A program made the translations under genes and the position numbers. Positions 1-8,064 of a DNA stretch of 64,000 nucleotides are shown here, in pieces. The notes below the pieces were generated by a model. That model saw nothing but the letters and a program-made list of their open reading frames with translations. It was not told the origin of the DNA and did no database searches. The stretch's first letter is position 1. Each line of letters opens with the position of its first letter. The stretch comes from Croceivirga radicis (GTDB lineage Bacteria; Bacteroidota; Bacteroidia; Flavobacteriales; Flavobacteriaceae), in assembly GCF_002072105.2 (NCBI RefSeq), contig NZ_MTBC01000006.1, positions 124,001 to 188,000 on the forward strand. Reading direction: 5' to 3'.

Positions 1-1044
1 TTCTAGACCTAGTTTTCTAGGCAGCGTCATGGCACTCCGCCAATTACCGGTAGGGGTTTTTAATGCGTATTGCCAATTACTCATCCACCCTATAAACACC
101 CTTTCGTTTTTAGGCGCATCGTTATAGGTAACCCCAGCATAATTATCTGTACCCCAATCTAACCAACGGTGTACTTTTTGTTCCGAAGTAAAGGTTGTAC
201 CATCAAAATCACCCACAAAATATTGCGTAGCACTACCTCCATTAGGGCCGCCCGATCCAATACTAATAAGCATTACCCATTTTTCCTCATCGTTATCTTT
301 AACCTTTAACTTAAACAAATCTGGACATTCCCAAACGCCACCATGAGCACCTTGCTCCAAACCAAAATCACTAATATTATCCCACTTTTTTAAGTTTTTA
401 GAGCGGTATAATTTGGCATGGTCTCCAGCAACCAATACCATAATCCAACTTTTGGTTTCCTTATGCCAAAATACTTTTGGATCCCTAAAATCCTTATTTT
501 TTTCATCTACCAAAATGGGATTACCTTCATATTTTGTCCATGTTTCACCCTCATCTAGACTATACGCCAAACTTTGGTATTGGTAAACCGGCCCGCCTTC
601 TTTTTCTATCTTCATATTATGATGGGTAAAAATTGCCACAAGAGGCGCTTTGCCATCTTTTCCAAAGCCTGATGTATTTTCAACATCAACTACGGCAGAA
701 CCAGAAAAAATAAACCCTAAATCGTCTGGATATAGTGCAATTGGCTTATGTTCCCACTTTTTAAAATTTTTGGTTGTAGCATGGCCCCAATGCATAGGCC
801 CCCAAACCGTAGCATTTGGATAGTATTGATAAAATAAATGATACATACTGTCTTTGTACACCAAACCATTAGGGTCGTTCATCCAACCTTTTTCCGGACT
901 AAAATGATATTGCCCCCTATAGTTTTCGTCATAGATGGTGGTTGCATCCGTTTCACTATTCTCTTGGTTGGTTCCTTTACTTTGCGTTTTCCTTTGGCAA
1001 GAAAACAGTAGAAACAATACCCCTATTATATATAATTTATTCAT
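1..1044 (-). CDS. Glycoside hydrolase family 32 lipoprotein (levanase/fructanase-like), 3' end cut by window edge
   Basis: The frame is open from an ATG at 1044 to the left edge (348 codons, no stop), so the C-terminus is missing. It starts with a short lipoprotein signal (LLFSC before Gln). The GH32 catalytic triad is visible: WMNDPNG near 865-890 (Asp nucleophile), FRDPK near 480-495 (transition-state Asp) and WECPD near 322-340 (Glu acid/base). GH32 enzymes hydrolyse beta-fructosides such as levan, inulin or sucrose. The lipid anchor suggests action at the periplasmic or outer cell surface. It is divergent from the arsenosugar-like operon, and any fructan utilisation genes would lie to the left of the window. 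Whether it acts on levan, inulin or sucrose cannot be read from the sequence. Confidence 0.93.
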   Translation of the reverse strand, partial: MNKLYIIGVLFLLFSCQRKTQSKGTNQENSETDATTIYDENYRGQYHFSPEKGWMNDPNGLVYKDSMYHLFYQYYPNATVWGPMHWGHATTKNFKKWEHKPIALYPDDLGFIFSGSAVVDVENTSGFGKDGKAPLVAIFTHHNMKIEKEGGPVYQYQSLAYSLDEGETWTKYEGNPILVDEKNKDFRDPKVFWHKETKSWIMVLVAGDHAKLYRSKNLKKWDNISDFGLEQGAHGGVWECPDLFKLKVKDNDEEKWVMLISIGSGGPNGGSATQYFVGDFDGTTFTSEQKVHRWLDWGTDNYAGVTYNDAPKNERVFIGWMSNWQYALKTPTGNWRSAMTLPRKLGLE

Positions 1045-1109
1045 GACAGTACTTTTCAAAATATGACCTCTTGAATATAACAAATACTTTAATTGGTATC
1101 TTTGAAAGT

Positions 1110-1613
1110 ATGAAAAAGAATCATTGGATATGGCTAACTGTTTTTGTTAGTTTTATTTCTGCATGCGCACAAAAAACCATACCCGAATCCCTAGCCGCGC
1201 TCAATAAAGAGAGCGTTACCTACATTAGTGTTGACGAACTACGTAGCAACCCAACCTCATACATTATTTTAGACGCAAGGGAACAAGAGGAATTTGCCGT
1301 AAGCCATTTACCCAATGCCGTATTTGTTGGCTATAAGAATTTTGAACTAAAAAGTATTAGTGAAAAACTTCCTAAAAAAACGGAAACACCTATTGTTGTT
1401 TATTGTTCTATAGGTGTACGCTCAGAAAATATTGGAGAAAGACTACAAAAGGCAGGTTTTACCAATGTCAAGAATTTATATGGAGGTATTTTTGAATGGT
1501 CTAATAAGGGTTATCCTCTGATTGATAAAAATAATAACACCACAAAAAAAGTACATGCCTACAGTAAGCAATGGGGTAAACTTTTGACGAATGGTGAAAA
1601 AGTATACGATTAA
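1110..1613 (+). CDS. Rhodanese-domain lipoprotein, first gene of arsenosugar-like operon
   Basis: A single rhodanese domain (about residues 38-140 of 167) carries the active-site loop YCSIGVR, with the catalytic Cys in a CxxGxR arrangement. The N-terminus MKKNHWIW...SACAQ is a lipoprotein signal. I chose the ATG at 1110 rather than the one at 1071 because it places the signal peptide at the very start. A TAtcTTTG promoter-like element lies only a few bases upstream, implying a very short leader. Rhodaneses move sulfur or, in arsenic loci, may act on arsenate or related oxyanions. It lies 12 nt before the TIGR04282 gene. The family call is firm, the substrate unknown. Confidence 0.88.
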   Translation: MKKNHWIWLTVFVSFISACAQKTIPESLAALNKESVTYISVDELRSNPTSYIILDAREQEEFAVSHLPNAVFVGYKNFELKSISEKLPKKTETPIVVYCSIGVRSENIGERLQKAGFTNVKNLYGGIFEWSNKGYPLIDKNNNTTKKVHAYSKQWGKLLTNGEKVYD

Positions 1614-1625
1614 AAAAATTATAAA

Positions 1626-2246
1626 TTGATAAAAAATAGCACCAACCTCTTACTCATCTTTACTAGAAATCCAGAATTAGGTAAATGTAAAACTAGGTTA
1701 GCAGCAACTGTTGGTGACCAAGCCGCGTTAGACATTTATAACTTTTTATTACAACATACCGCCAAGGTTACCAGCCAATTATCTTGTGATAAAGCAGTGT
1801 ATTATTCCGAAGAAATTTGGCAAGACGATGTTTGGGATGCCAACACGTATGAGAAAAAATTACAAGAAGGCTCAGATTTAGGCGAAAAAATGATAAATGC
1901 ATTTAAAGAGGGTTTTGCCGCGGGCTACAAAAACATTATTGTTATTGGAAGTGATTTGTATGATGTACATCCAGTAGATTTAAACCATGCTTTTGAACAA
2001 CTAGCAGAACATGATTTTGTAGTTGGCCCTGCAGAAGATGGCGGCTATTATTTATTAGGGATGAACAAATTATTGCCAGCGCTATTTACCAACAAAAAAT
2101 GGGGCACAGATGATGTGCTACAAAGCACCCTACAAGATTTACAAAAAGAGACCTACTTTTTATTGGAAGAAAAAAATGATGTTGATTACTTTGAGGACAT
2201 CAAAGACATACCTGCCTTTGACCCTTTTATAAAACACGTAAAATAA
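1626..2246 (+). CDS. TIGR04282-family transferase (DUF2064), arsenosugar-associated
   Basis: The 206-aa protein has the nucleotidyl/glycosyltransferase-A-like fold motifs of this family: an N-terminal FTRNPELGKCKTRLA, a central IVIGSDLYDVHP and VVGPAEDGGYYLLGM. TIGR04282 was defined as a transferase associated with the rSAM/selenodomain protein now called ArsS. The start is TTG at 1626; the first internal Met is far too late and would remove the nucleotide-binding motif. The stop overlaps the next start (TAATG), so it is translationally coupled to the phosphorylase gene. I infer that it helps activate or transfer the sugar moiety in arsenosugar assembly; the exact reaction is not established. 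Confidence 0.87.
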   Translation: MIKNSTNLLLIFTRNPELGKCKTRLAATVGDQAALDIYNFLLQHTAKVTSQLSCDKAVYYSEEIWQDDVWDANTYEKKLQEGSDLGEKMINAFKEGFAAGYKNIIVIGSDLYDVHPVDLNHAFEQLAEHDFVVGPAEDGGYYLLGMNKLLPALFTNKKWGTDDVLQSTLQDLQKETYFLLEEKNDVDYFEDIKDIPAFDPFIKHVK

Positions 2247-3061
2247 TGACAAAAAAACAATTGCAAGAATCGGTTGCTTATTTACAAAGTAAAGGATTTG
2301 AAAACCCAGAAATAGGTATTGTATTAGGTACCGGGCTTGGGCAATTAGTAGACCAAATAGAAGACCCAATAGTTGCCCATTATAACAACATTCCGTTTTT
2401 TCCCCTTGCTACCGTAGAATTCCATACAGGTAAATTAATCTATGGTTCCATTGCGGGCAAAAAAGTTGTGGTTATGCAAGGGCGTTTTCATTTATACGAG
2501 GGATATGATTTTTTAGACATCACCTATCCTATCCGCATAATGCAACAACTGGGCATTCAAAAATTGTTTGTATCCAATGCATCAGGTGCCGTTAACCTAG
2601 ATTTTAAAAAGGGAGATATTATGCTCATAGAAGACCACATTAACTTGCAAGGTGGTTCTCCTTTAGCCTTTAAAAATGTTGGCGATTTTGGAGAACGTTT
2701 TGTAGATATGAGCGAACCTTATGATGTAGAAATGCGCAGTATTTTAAAAGATATAGCTTCAACCCATAACATTACCCTTAGACAAGGGGTTTATGCATCT
2801 GTTGTAGGGCCGCAACTAGAGACCAAAGCAGAATACCGTATGTTAAAAATCTTAGGAGCAGATGCCGTGGGTATGAGTACCGTGCCAGAGGTAATCGTGG
2901 CCAATCACTTAAAATTACCCGTAGTGGCTGTTTCTGTGCTAACAGACGAGTGCGACCCAGACAACCTAAAACCTATCAACGTACAAGAAATCATAGAAAT
3001 TGCCGGTAAAGCAGAACCAAAAATGATAACACTATTTAAGGAATTAATAAAAAGAATATGA
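2246..3061 (+). CDS. Purine nucleoside phosphorylase (trimeric PNP/MTAP family)
   Basis: At 271 aa it has the usual length for trimeric PNP. Visible motifs are GTGLGQL (phosphate loop), QGRFHLYEGY, SNASGAVN, GPQLETKAEYRML (Glu192, equivalent to human Glu201) and GADAVGMSTVPEV. Aligned without gaps to human PNP, which I recalled from memory, Asp234 replaces Asn243, the residue that reads the 6-oxo group. Asp there favours 6-aminopurines. It overlaps the TIGR04282 stop and the ArsM start (ATGA), so it sits inside the operon. I infer a dedicated role in removing adenine from an adenosyl-arsenical intermediate, while housekeeping purine salvage remains possible. Confidence 0.92.
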   Translation: MTKKQLQESVAYLQSKGFENPEIGIVLGTGLGQLVDQIEDPIVAHYNNIPFFPLATVEFHTGKLIYGSIAGKKVVVMQGRFHLYEGYDFLDITYPIRIMQQLGIQKLFVSNASGAVNLDFKKGDIMLIEDHINLQGGSPLAFKNVGDFGERFVDMSEPYDVEMRSILKDIASTHNITLRQGVYASVVGPQLETKAEYRMLKILGADAVGMSTVPEVIVANHLKLPVVAVSVLTDECDPDNLKPINVQEIIEIAGKAEPKMITLFKELIKRI

Positions 3062-4023
3062 GTTATTTAGATGCCACCCAAGACCTTTACAAAGCAGCTG
3101 CGCTTACTCCAGATGTAGGCCTTTGCTGCACCACCAACCCCATCTGGCAATTTCCAGGGCTTTCTATCCCTAAAATAATGCAAGAAATGAACTATGGTTG
3201 CGGGAGCACCGTATCTGCTCAAGATTTGGTAAACAATCCAAAAATTCTTTACGTAGGTGTTGGCGGTGGTATGGAACTTTTGCAATTTTCCTACTTCTCT
3301 AGGCAAACTGGTGGTGTAACCGGGGTAGATTCTGTAGATGAAATGCTAGAAGCGTCCAAAAAGAATTTTAAAATAGCCGAAGAGGAAAACGATTGGTTCC
3401 AAAGTGATTTTGTAAATCTGGTTAAGGGCGATGCCTTGGCTTTACCTGTAGCAGATGAAAGTATTGATGTAGCAGCACAAAACTGTTTGTTCAATATTTT
3501 TAAGATGGAAGATTTAAAAAAAGCGGTAGCAGAAATGTACCGTGTATTAAAACCACATGGCAGATTGGTAATGAGCGACCCTATTTGCGAACAACCCATG
3601 AACGATGCCTTACGTAATGACGACCGTCTAAGGGCTCTTTGCCTAAGCGGAAGTATTCCTATGAAAGACTACATTAAGGTTCTTACGGATGCTGGTTTTG
3701 GAACCATAGAAATTAGAGCAAAGCACTCTTACCGTGTGCTGAGCCCCAACCATTACCCTACGGACGAATTAATTCACATTGAATCCATAGAAATAGCAGC
3801 TATAAAAGACCCCATGCCCGCAGACGGACCCTGCGTTTTTACAGGTAAAACCGCTATTTATTATGGCGATGAAGCTTATTTTGACGATGGTGCAGGACAC
3901 GTGTTAATGCAAAATCAGCCATTGGCCGTTTGCGACAAAACTGCAGCCGCTTTGGGTAAAGCCCACCCACAAATACACATAAGTGAAAGCACCTATCATT
4001 ACAATGGAGGTGGCTGTTGCTAA
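3058..4023 (+). CDS. arsM: ArsM-type arsenite methyltransferase, arsenosugar clade
   Basis: The 321-aa SAM-dependent methyltransferase starts ALTPDVGLCCTTNPIWQFPG, the conserved Cys-pair opening of the arsenosugar-cluster ArsM clade, followed by NYGCGST. The SAM-binding GxGGG motif is YVGVGGGMEL. The C-terminus ends in GGGCC. Cys residues (two near residue 23, further ones at 178 and the C-terminal pair) are candidates for As(III) coordination. ArsM methylates arsenite to mono- and dimethylated arsenicals. It overlaps PNP by 4 nt and is followed 7 nt later by the TIGR04283 gene. Family assignment is from recognised sequence; catalytic Cys identity is inferred. Confidence 0.9.
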   Translation: MSYLDATQDLYKAAALTPDVGLCCTTNPIWQFPGLSIPKIMQEMNYGCGSTVSAQDLVNNPKILYVGVGGGMELLQFSYFSRQTGGVTGVDSVDEMLEASKKNFKIAEEENDWFQSDFVNLVKGDALALPVADESIDVAAQNCLFNIFKMEDLKKAVAEMYRVLKPHGRLVMSDPICEQPMNDALRNDDRLRALCLSGSIPMKDYIKVLTDAGFGTIEIRAKHSYRVLSPNHYPTDELIHIESIEIAAIKDPMPADGPCVFTGKTAIYYGDEAYFDDGAGHVLMQNQPLAVCDKTAAALGKAHPQIHISESTYHYNGGGCC

Positions 4024-4030
4024 AGATTAA

Positions 4031-4735
4031 ATGAATAGTGGTCCGGAAATAAGCATAATTATCCCCACCTTAAACGAAGAGGTTGCAATTGGTAGTTTAC
4101 TTAATTGGTTAACTACCAATGCTTCTAGCACTATTTCTAAAGAAATTATAATTGTAGATGGGGGTAGTACAGACCAAACAATACAAATAGCCGAGAACTA
4201 CCCTGTTCTGGCCTTAAGGTGCAATAAAGGTAGGGCCAAACAAATGAACCATGGGGCAAAACATGCTAGCGGAAAAATCCTTTACTTTCTGCATGCAGAT
4301 ACTTTTCCGCCCAAAAAGTTTGATATCACAATACAAAACGCCTACAAAAAGGGGAGCAAAGCAGGCTGTTTTAGAATGAAATTTGAAACCAATAACTTCA
4401 TCTTAAAAGGTTTTGCTTGGTTTACCCGTTTTAATTTTAGCATATGTAGAGGTGGAGACCAATCACTCTTCATAACCAAAAATCTATTTTTAAAATTAAA
4501 CGGATTTAACGAGGCGTATACCATTTACGAAGACAGTGAATTTATAAGGCGGATCTATAAAACCACTAATTTTAAGATTTTGCCCGATTTCGTAAGAACC
4601 TCAGCTAGAAAATACCATGAATTTGGATGGGCTAAAACACAGTTTCATTTTGGCGTTATACATGTTAAAAGTTGGCTGGGAGCACCTCCACATCAACTGT
4701 ATGCGTATTACCAAAAACACTTTAGTTATAACTAA
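4031..4735 (+). CDS. TIGR04283-family glycosyltransferase 2, arsenosugar-associated
   Basis: A 234-aa GT-A glycosyltransferase. Motifs are ISIIIPTLNEE, IIIVDGGSTDQT and GRAKQMNHGAKHASG followed by FLHADTFPP, which holds the DxD-type metal site. The family was named for association with the rSAM/selenodomain protein (ArsS). It ends the operon two bases before the stop of the convergent LysM gene. Its likely role is transfer of the dimethylarsinoyl-ribosyl group to an acceptor such as a glycerol derivative, which is inference. No ArsS gene follows it in this window. Confidence 0.9.
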   Translation: MNSGPEISIIIPTLNEEVAIGSLLNWLTTNASSTISKEIIIVDGGSTDQTIQIAENYPVLALRCNKGRAKQMNHGAKHASGKILYFLHADTFPPKKFDITIQNAYKKGSKAGCFRMKFETNNFILKGFAWFTRFNFSICRGGDQSLFITKNLFLKLNGFNEAYTIYEDSEFIRRIYKTTNFKILPDFVRTSARKYHEFGWAKTQFHFGVIHVKSWLGAPPHQLYAYYQKHFSYN

Positions 4736-4737
4736 GC

Positions 4738-5667
4738 CTAATTGGTCAAAGACAACGAGCTATAATCTTTTTCAATACCAGAAGTTATTAACTTATGTAG
4801 AATATTAGGCTCTCTAAGTATTAAACTCTTGGCATCTTTAGAAGTTTCTAATTTAATAAGCGTAACTGGAGGTAAGGTATTACGTGCCAGGAACAAATTA
4901 CGCTCATTTTTAAAGGTATCCGTATATTTTAGAGTAGAATTAGCTTTGTTTTCATTTACGAATATTTCATTTAGATGGAAAGCAAAACGTTCACCAACAT
5001 CACTCTTTTTATGATGAAAAATTGTTACGGCCACATTGTTTTCACTGGTTTTAACTTTAGATAAATCTACCACCAATATACGTTGGTATGCCCCTCTATT
5101 TTTTAAGTAATTCTGGTTAATTCTATCTACATATGCCTTTAGGTTATCTAGATTAGAAATAGGATCCTCTGCCATAGCTTGTTCTACGGTCATTGCTGTT
5201 GAATTTGCCATTTGTGATTCTAGACCAATAGGTACTATGGTAGCTCCTTTTAACATTAACTCTTTTGAAAGATTCATTAGAAAATTCTCAGAGCTATTGG
5301 TGTTAGTTATTGGACCATTAACCACCAAGTAGATTATGGCTTCTTTTAAACTATTGGTTTCTGGTACTATTTGGGGAATTACCAAATTATCTTTCTCAAC
5401 GGTCTCCGTTTCAGAAACTGTTCTTACCATAGCCATATGGTACGGAATCTTATATTCTTTACCCAATACCAGTTCATTATCATTCTTTAGCAAATCTTTA
5501 TTTAGGGCTATAAACTGCTTAGCGTATTTGGTGGGTTCTACCCCATTTTTCCTTAGGAGTGAATAAACACCGTCACCTGCTACAGCTGTTACTTTTATGT
5601 ATTGTTCTTGTGCATAGCTAGCTGCAATCGAATACACAAAAAATAGCGTAAGAATGGATGATTTCAT
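4738..5667 (-). CDS. Secreted LysM protein with degenerate amidase-like C-terminal domain
   Basis: The 309-aa product has a signal peptide (MKSSILTLFFVYSIAASYAQ), then a LysM-like domain around residues 24-76 (VTAVAGDGVYSLLRKNGV ... KEYKIPY). Residues about 110-305 resemble the N-acetylmuramoyl-L-alanine amidase (Amidase_3) fold in layout: an IYLVVNGP strand where active enzymes have the DPGHGG zinc motif, a central alpha/beta region, and LFLARNTLPPVTLIKLE at the position of the late strand with the catalytic Glu. The zinc His and first Glu are not visible, so it is probably not a hydrolase. It may bind or regulate peptidoglycan. The LysM call is moderate, the amidase relationship tentative. 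Confidence 0.65.
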   Translation of the reverse strand: MKSSILTLFFVYSIAASYAQEQYIKVTAVAGDGVYSLLRKNGVEPTKYAKQFIALNKDLLKNDNELVLGKEYKIPYHMAMVRTVSETETVEKDNLVIPQIVPETNSLKEAIIYLVVNGPITNTNSSENFLMNLSKELMLKGATIVPIGLESQMANSTAMTVEQAMAEDPISNLDNLKAYVDRINQNYLKNRGAYQRILVVDLSKVKTSENNVAVTIFHHKKSDVGERFAFHLNEIFVNENKANSTLKYTDTFKNERNLFLARNTLPPVTLIKLETSKDAKSLILREPNILHKLITSGIEKDYSSLSLTN

Positions 5668-5740
5668 GATTATAGAATTAGCTGTAACACTAACAAATAT
5701 AGACCTTAATCGATGAAATGCAAATTTTAACGTTGAAATG

Positions 5741-6994
5741 TTAAAAATACTGCCCTATCCCAAATACAAAACCTTTGGAACTGTCTGGCGTAATGCCATG
5801 ACCATAATCTATTCTAAATATGGCATTGAAAATCTTTTTATGCATCACCCTAATACCTATCCCAGGATATACCCGTAAGTTTTCGCTCTGAATAAAATCG
5901 TCAAAAGTACCACCTGGGTTACGCCAACTTCCGCTATCTATAAAAGCATTTCCTTGCAGTACCAACCAATTTCTATCTAGCAGGGTAAATCTATATTCCG
6001 TGTTCAATACAACAGACCCGGTGCCACGATCAATAGTATTACCCACACCCCTTATATTTAAATTGTTATCTACCGCAAAAGGAGCAAACGGTGATGCAAT
6101 GTTTTTAGCCAGCCCAAGGCGTAATCTAGTCGCAAAGTTCCCTCTTTTTCCAATCCGTTTAAAAAAGGTGAAATCGTTAAAACCCAACCAAAACGGCAAT
6201 AAATTACCATCGTTAGATTGTACATACTGTAAGTTTAAACTGCTTTTAAATCCATCTAAATAGTAGTAGAAATAGTTGATGTTATCATACGTATACAACA
6301 ATTTTACAAGCCATTTATCTACTTTGAGTTCTTGCGGCACATTAGGGTCCGTACTCCCAAAAAGGTAGGCGTAATCTTCTTGAAAACTAGACAGGCCTAA
6401 TGCAAAGTTATGTTTATAGGAAGGCGCGTAAAGCCCAAAAACCTCTATAGATCTGTTGTTGTATTTGTAATCTGCCGTTCCATTTGCCAAAAACACCGGT
6501 TCTTGTGTGGTTAAGTCTTGGTAGTTTACTTCTAAACCCCATTGTGGAGAAAATAAATACGGAGCACGAAATTGCAACCCGTAACTATGAAACACATCGT
6601 ATTGGTAAAATCCCCCAACGGTCATCATCTGACCGGCAAAGTTGAATTCCTGCAAGCCCAATCTAAAAGCCAAATCTTCATTGTCCGAACTGTAAACATT
6701 GGCAAAAGGAATAAATGTATGTTGCTCCTCTACGGTATAAACAATCTTTGCGCCATTGGATTTCTCCTCTACCGTAAAATAGGCATGGGCAATCCCGGGC
6801 AAACGTATTAAACGGGCGGCAGTGTTTGCTAATTTGGTACTATCTACCACCGTACCTAATTCCAGATTTATAAGCTTCTTTAGGAGTGCTGTTTTAGTGC
6901 GTGTATTACCTGTTACCGTAATTTCTTTTATGGTGTGTGTTGTCTGCCCAAAAGCCAGAGAACTTAATAAACAGCACAACAGAAGGAATCGCAT
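5741..6994 (-). CDS. BamA/TamA-like outer-membrane protein with one POTRA domain
   Basis: The 417-aa protein has a signal peptide (to about residue 16), one POTRA domain (TIKEITVTGNTRTKTALLKKLI, residues 19-90) and a C-terminal surface-antigen beta-barrel ending in aromatic FGIGQYF, as outer-membrane barrels do. BamA itself has five POTRAs and about 800 residues, so this is a short relative, not the essential assembly factor. It follows the GH113-like gene with no gap and is probably co-transcribed with it. It may insert or export a partner across the outer membrane, possibly one encoded next to it. Confidence 0.85.
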   Translation of the reverse strand: MRFLLLCCLLSSLAFGQTTHTIKEITVTGNTRTKTALLKKLINLELGTVVDSTKLANTAARLIRLPGIAHAYFTVEEKSNGAKIVYTVEEQHTFIPFANVYSSDNEDLAFRLGLQEFNFAGQMMTVGGFYQYDVFHSYGLQFRAPYLFSPQWGLEVNYQDLTTQEPVFLANGTADYKYNNRSIEVFGLYAPSYKHNFALGLSSFQEDYAYLFGSTDPNVPQELKVDKWLVKLLYTYDNINYFYYYLDGFKSSLNLQYVQSNDGNLLPFWLGFNDFTFFKRIGKRGNFATRLRLGLAKNIASPFAPFAVDNNLNIRGVGNTIDRGTGSVVLNTEYRFTLLDRNWLVLQGNAFIDSGSWRNPGGTFDDFIQSENLRVYPGIGIRVMHKKIFNAIFRIDYGHGITPDSSKGFVFGIGQYF

Positions 6995-8017
6995 TTAGCC
7001 TTGATTTTCTAATTGGTTTTTATAGTGTTGGCGTATGGTTTCTTCTGCGGGTTTGTTTTGAGGGGTAAACCGGTTGTTTTCTTTGCCTCCAACTTCATTA
7101 TGGTGCGGAAACCATTTCCAGATAAAACCACCTGCAAACCACTCTTCTTTCCACAACTCATCAAAAACCACTTGCAACGCCAATGCTTGTGCGTCTAGAT
7201 TTACATTTTCTTGATTACGGTCTACCAGCCATGGTTTCTTAGCCGTATAATCCATACTTCTGTACCCAAATTCAGTAAATAAAATAGGTTTATCCAAAGC
7301 CACATGCAACTTTTGCATTTGGTCTTTCCATTTTTGCCAACCTTTCACCAAATCTTCTTTTTTTGGTGATTTTTCTTCAGAAAGCGGAAAATAACCATCT
7401 ATACCTATATAATCTAGGTCTTTCCAAAAAGGGGTTTTGGTATACTCGTCCCAATTGGCGGCATAGGTAAGTTTACCTTTGTATTGTTGTTTTACTTGGG
7501 TTACCAAGTTATGCCAATATTCAGGGCGATTCTCTACAAACCTGTGCAATTCTGTGCCAATACAAAAAATATCTACCTTGCTCTCTTGAGCTACTTTGGC
7601 AAAAGTCAAAATAAAATCAGAATAGCTTTTTTCTAATGCCAGCCACTGCGCTTCAGTGTTCGGCTTAAATTCACCTGTAAATTCGCCATTTCTAATCCAG
7701 ATTTGCGGTTTTAGCATTACTTTAATGCCTTTGCTGTGTAATTCTTTGGTGTATTGCTTTACACCTTCTTCTGTTTCTCCAAACCATTGGCGCTCCCTAT
7801 TAAAAATAACAGTTGGTTCGTCCACACTTCTAATAAAGGCAAAGGGCATTATGGCGGCGTAATTGGCATGTAGTTGTTCTACAGGCCCCAAATGTTCAGG
7901 ACCAACCGCATCACGGGTAGCAACAAAACTTACTCCATTTATTTTCTCTTCAACGGTTTGTTGCCCTTGACACCCAGAAAAAAGTATACACAAAAAAATT
8001 AGCCCTAAACTCCTCAT
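6995..8017 (-). CDS. GH113-like glycoside hydrolase lipoprotein
   Basis: The 340-aa TIM-barrel-type protein starts with the lipoprotein signal LCILFSGCQG. Candidate catalytic residues are Glu in FCIGTELHRF (acid/base) and Glu in ILFTEFGYRS (nucleophile), in the order and spacing of GH113 beta-mannanases of clan GH-A. KVMLKPQIWIRNGEFTG is also typical of the family, and FIWKWFPHH near the end lines the active site. It is placed between an outer-membrane barrel gene and the BamA-like gene. The fold and active-site call are good. Activity on mannan is a family-level expectation, and many flavobacterial members have no tested substrate. Confidence 0.85.
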   Translation of the reverse strand: MRSLGLIFLCILFSGCQGQQTVEEKINGVSFVATRDAVGPEHLGPVEQLHANYAAIMPFAFIRSVDEPTVIFNRERQWFGETEEGVKQYTKELHSKGIKVMLKPQIWIRNGEFTGEFKPNTEAQWLALEKSYSDFILTFAKVAQESKVDIFCIGTELHRFVENRPEYWHNLVTQVKQQYKGKLTYAANWDEYTKTPFWKDLDYIGIDGYFPLSEEKSPKKEDLVKGWQKWKDQMQKLHVALDKPILFTEFGYRSMDYTAKKPWLVDRNQENVNLDAQALALQVVFDELWKEEWFAGGFIWKWFPHHNEVGGKENNRFTPQNKPAEETIRQHYKNQLENQG

Positions 8018-8064
8018 TCTTACGTTGGTTTAGGACTAATTTAAATGTTTTAACGCTATCTCCA

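Noticed and set aside
1071-1109. Earlier ATG of the rhodanese gene
   Set aside because: It would add 13 residues before the lipoprotein signal and place the start upstream of the promoter-like element.
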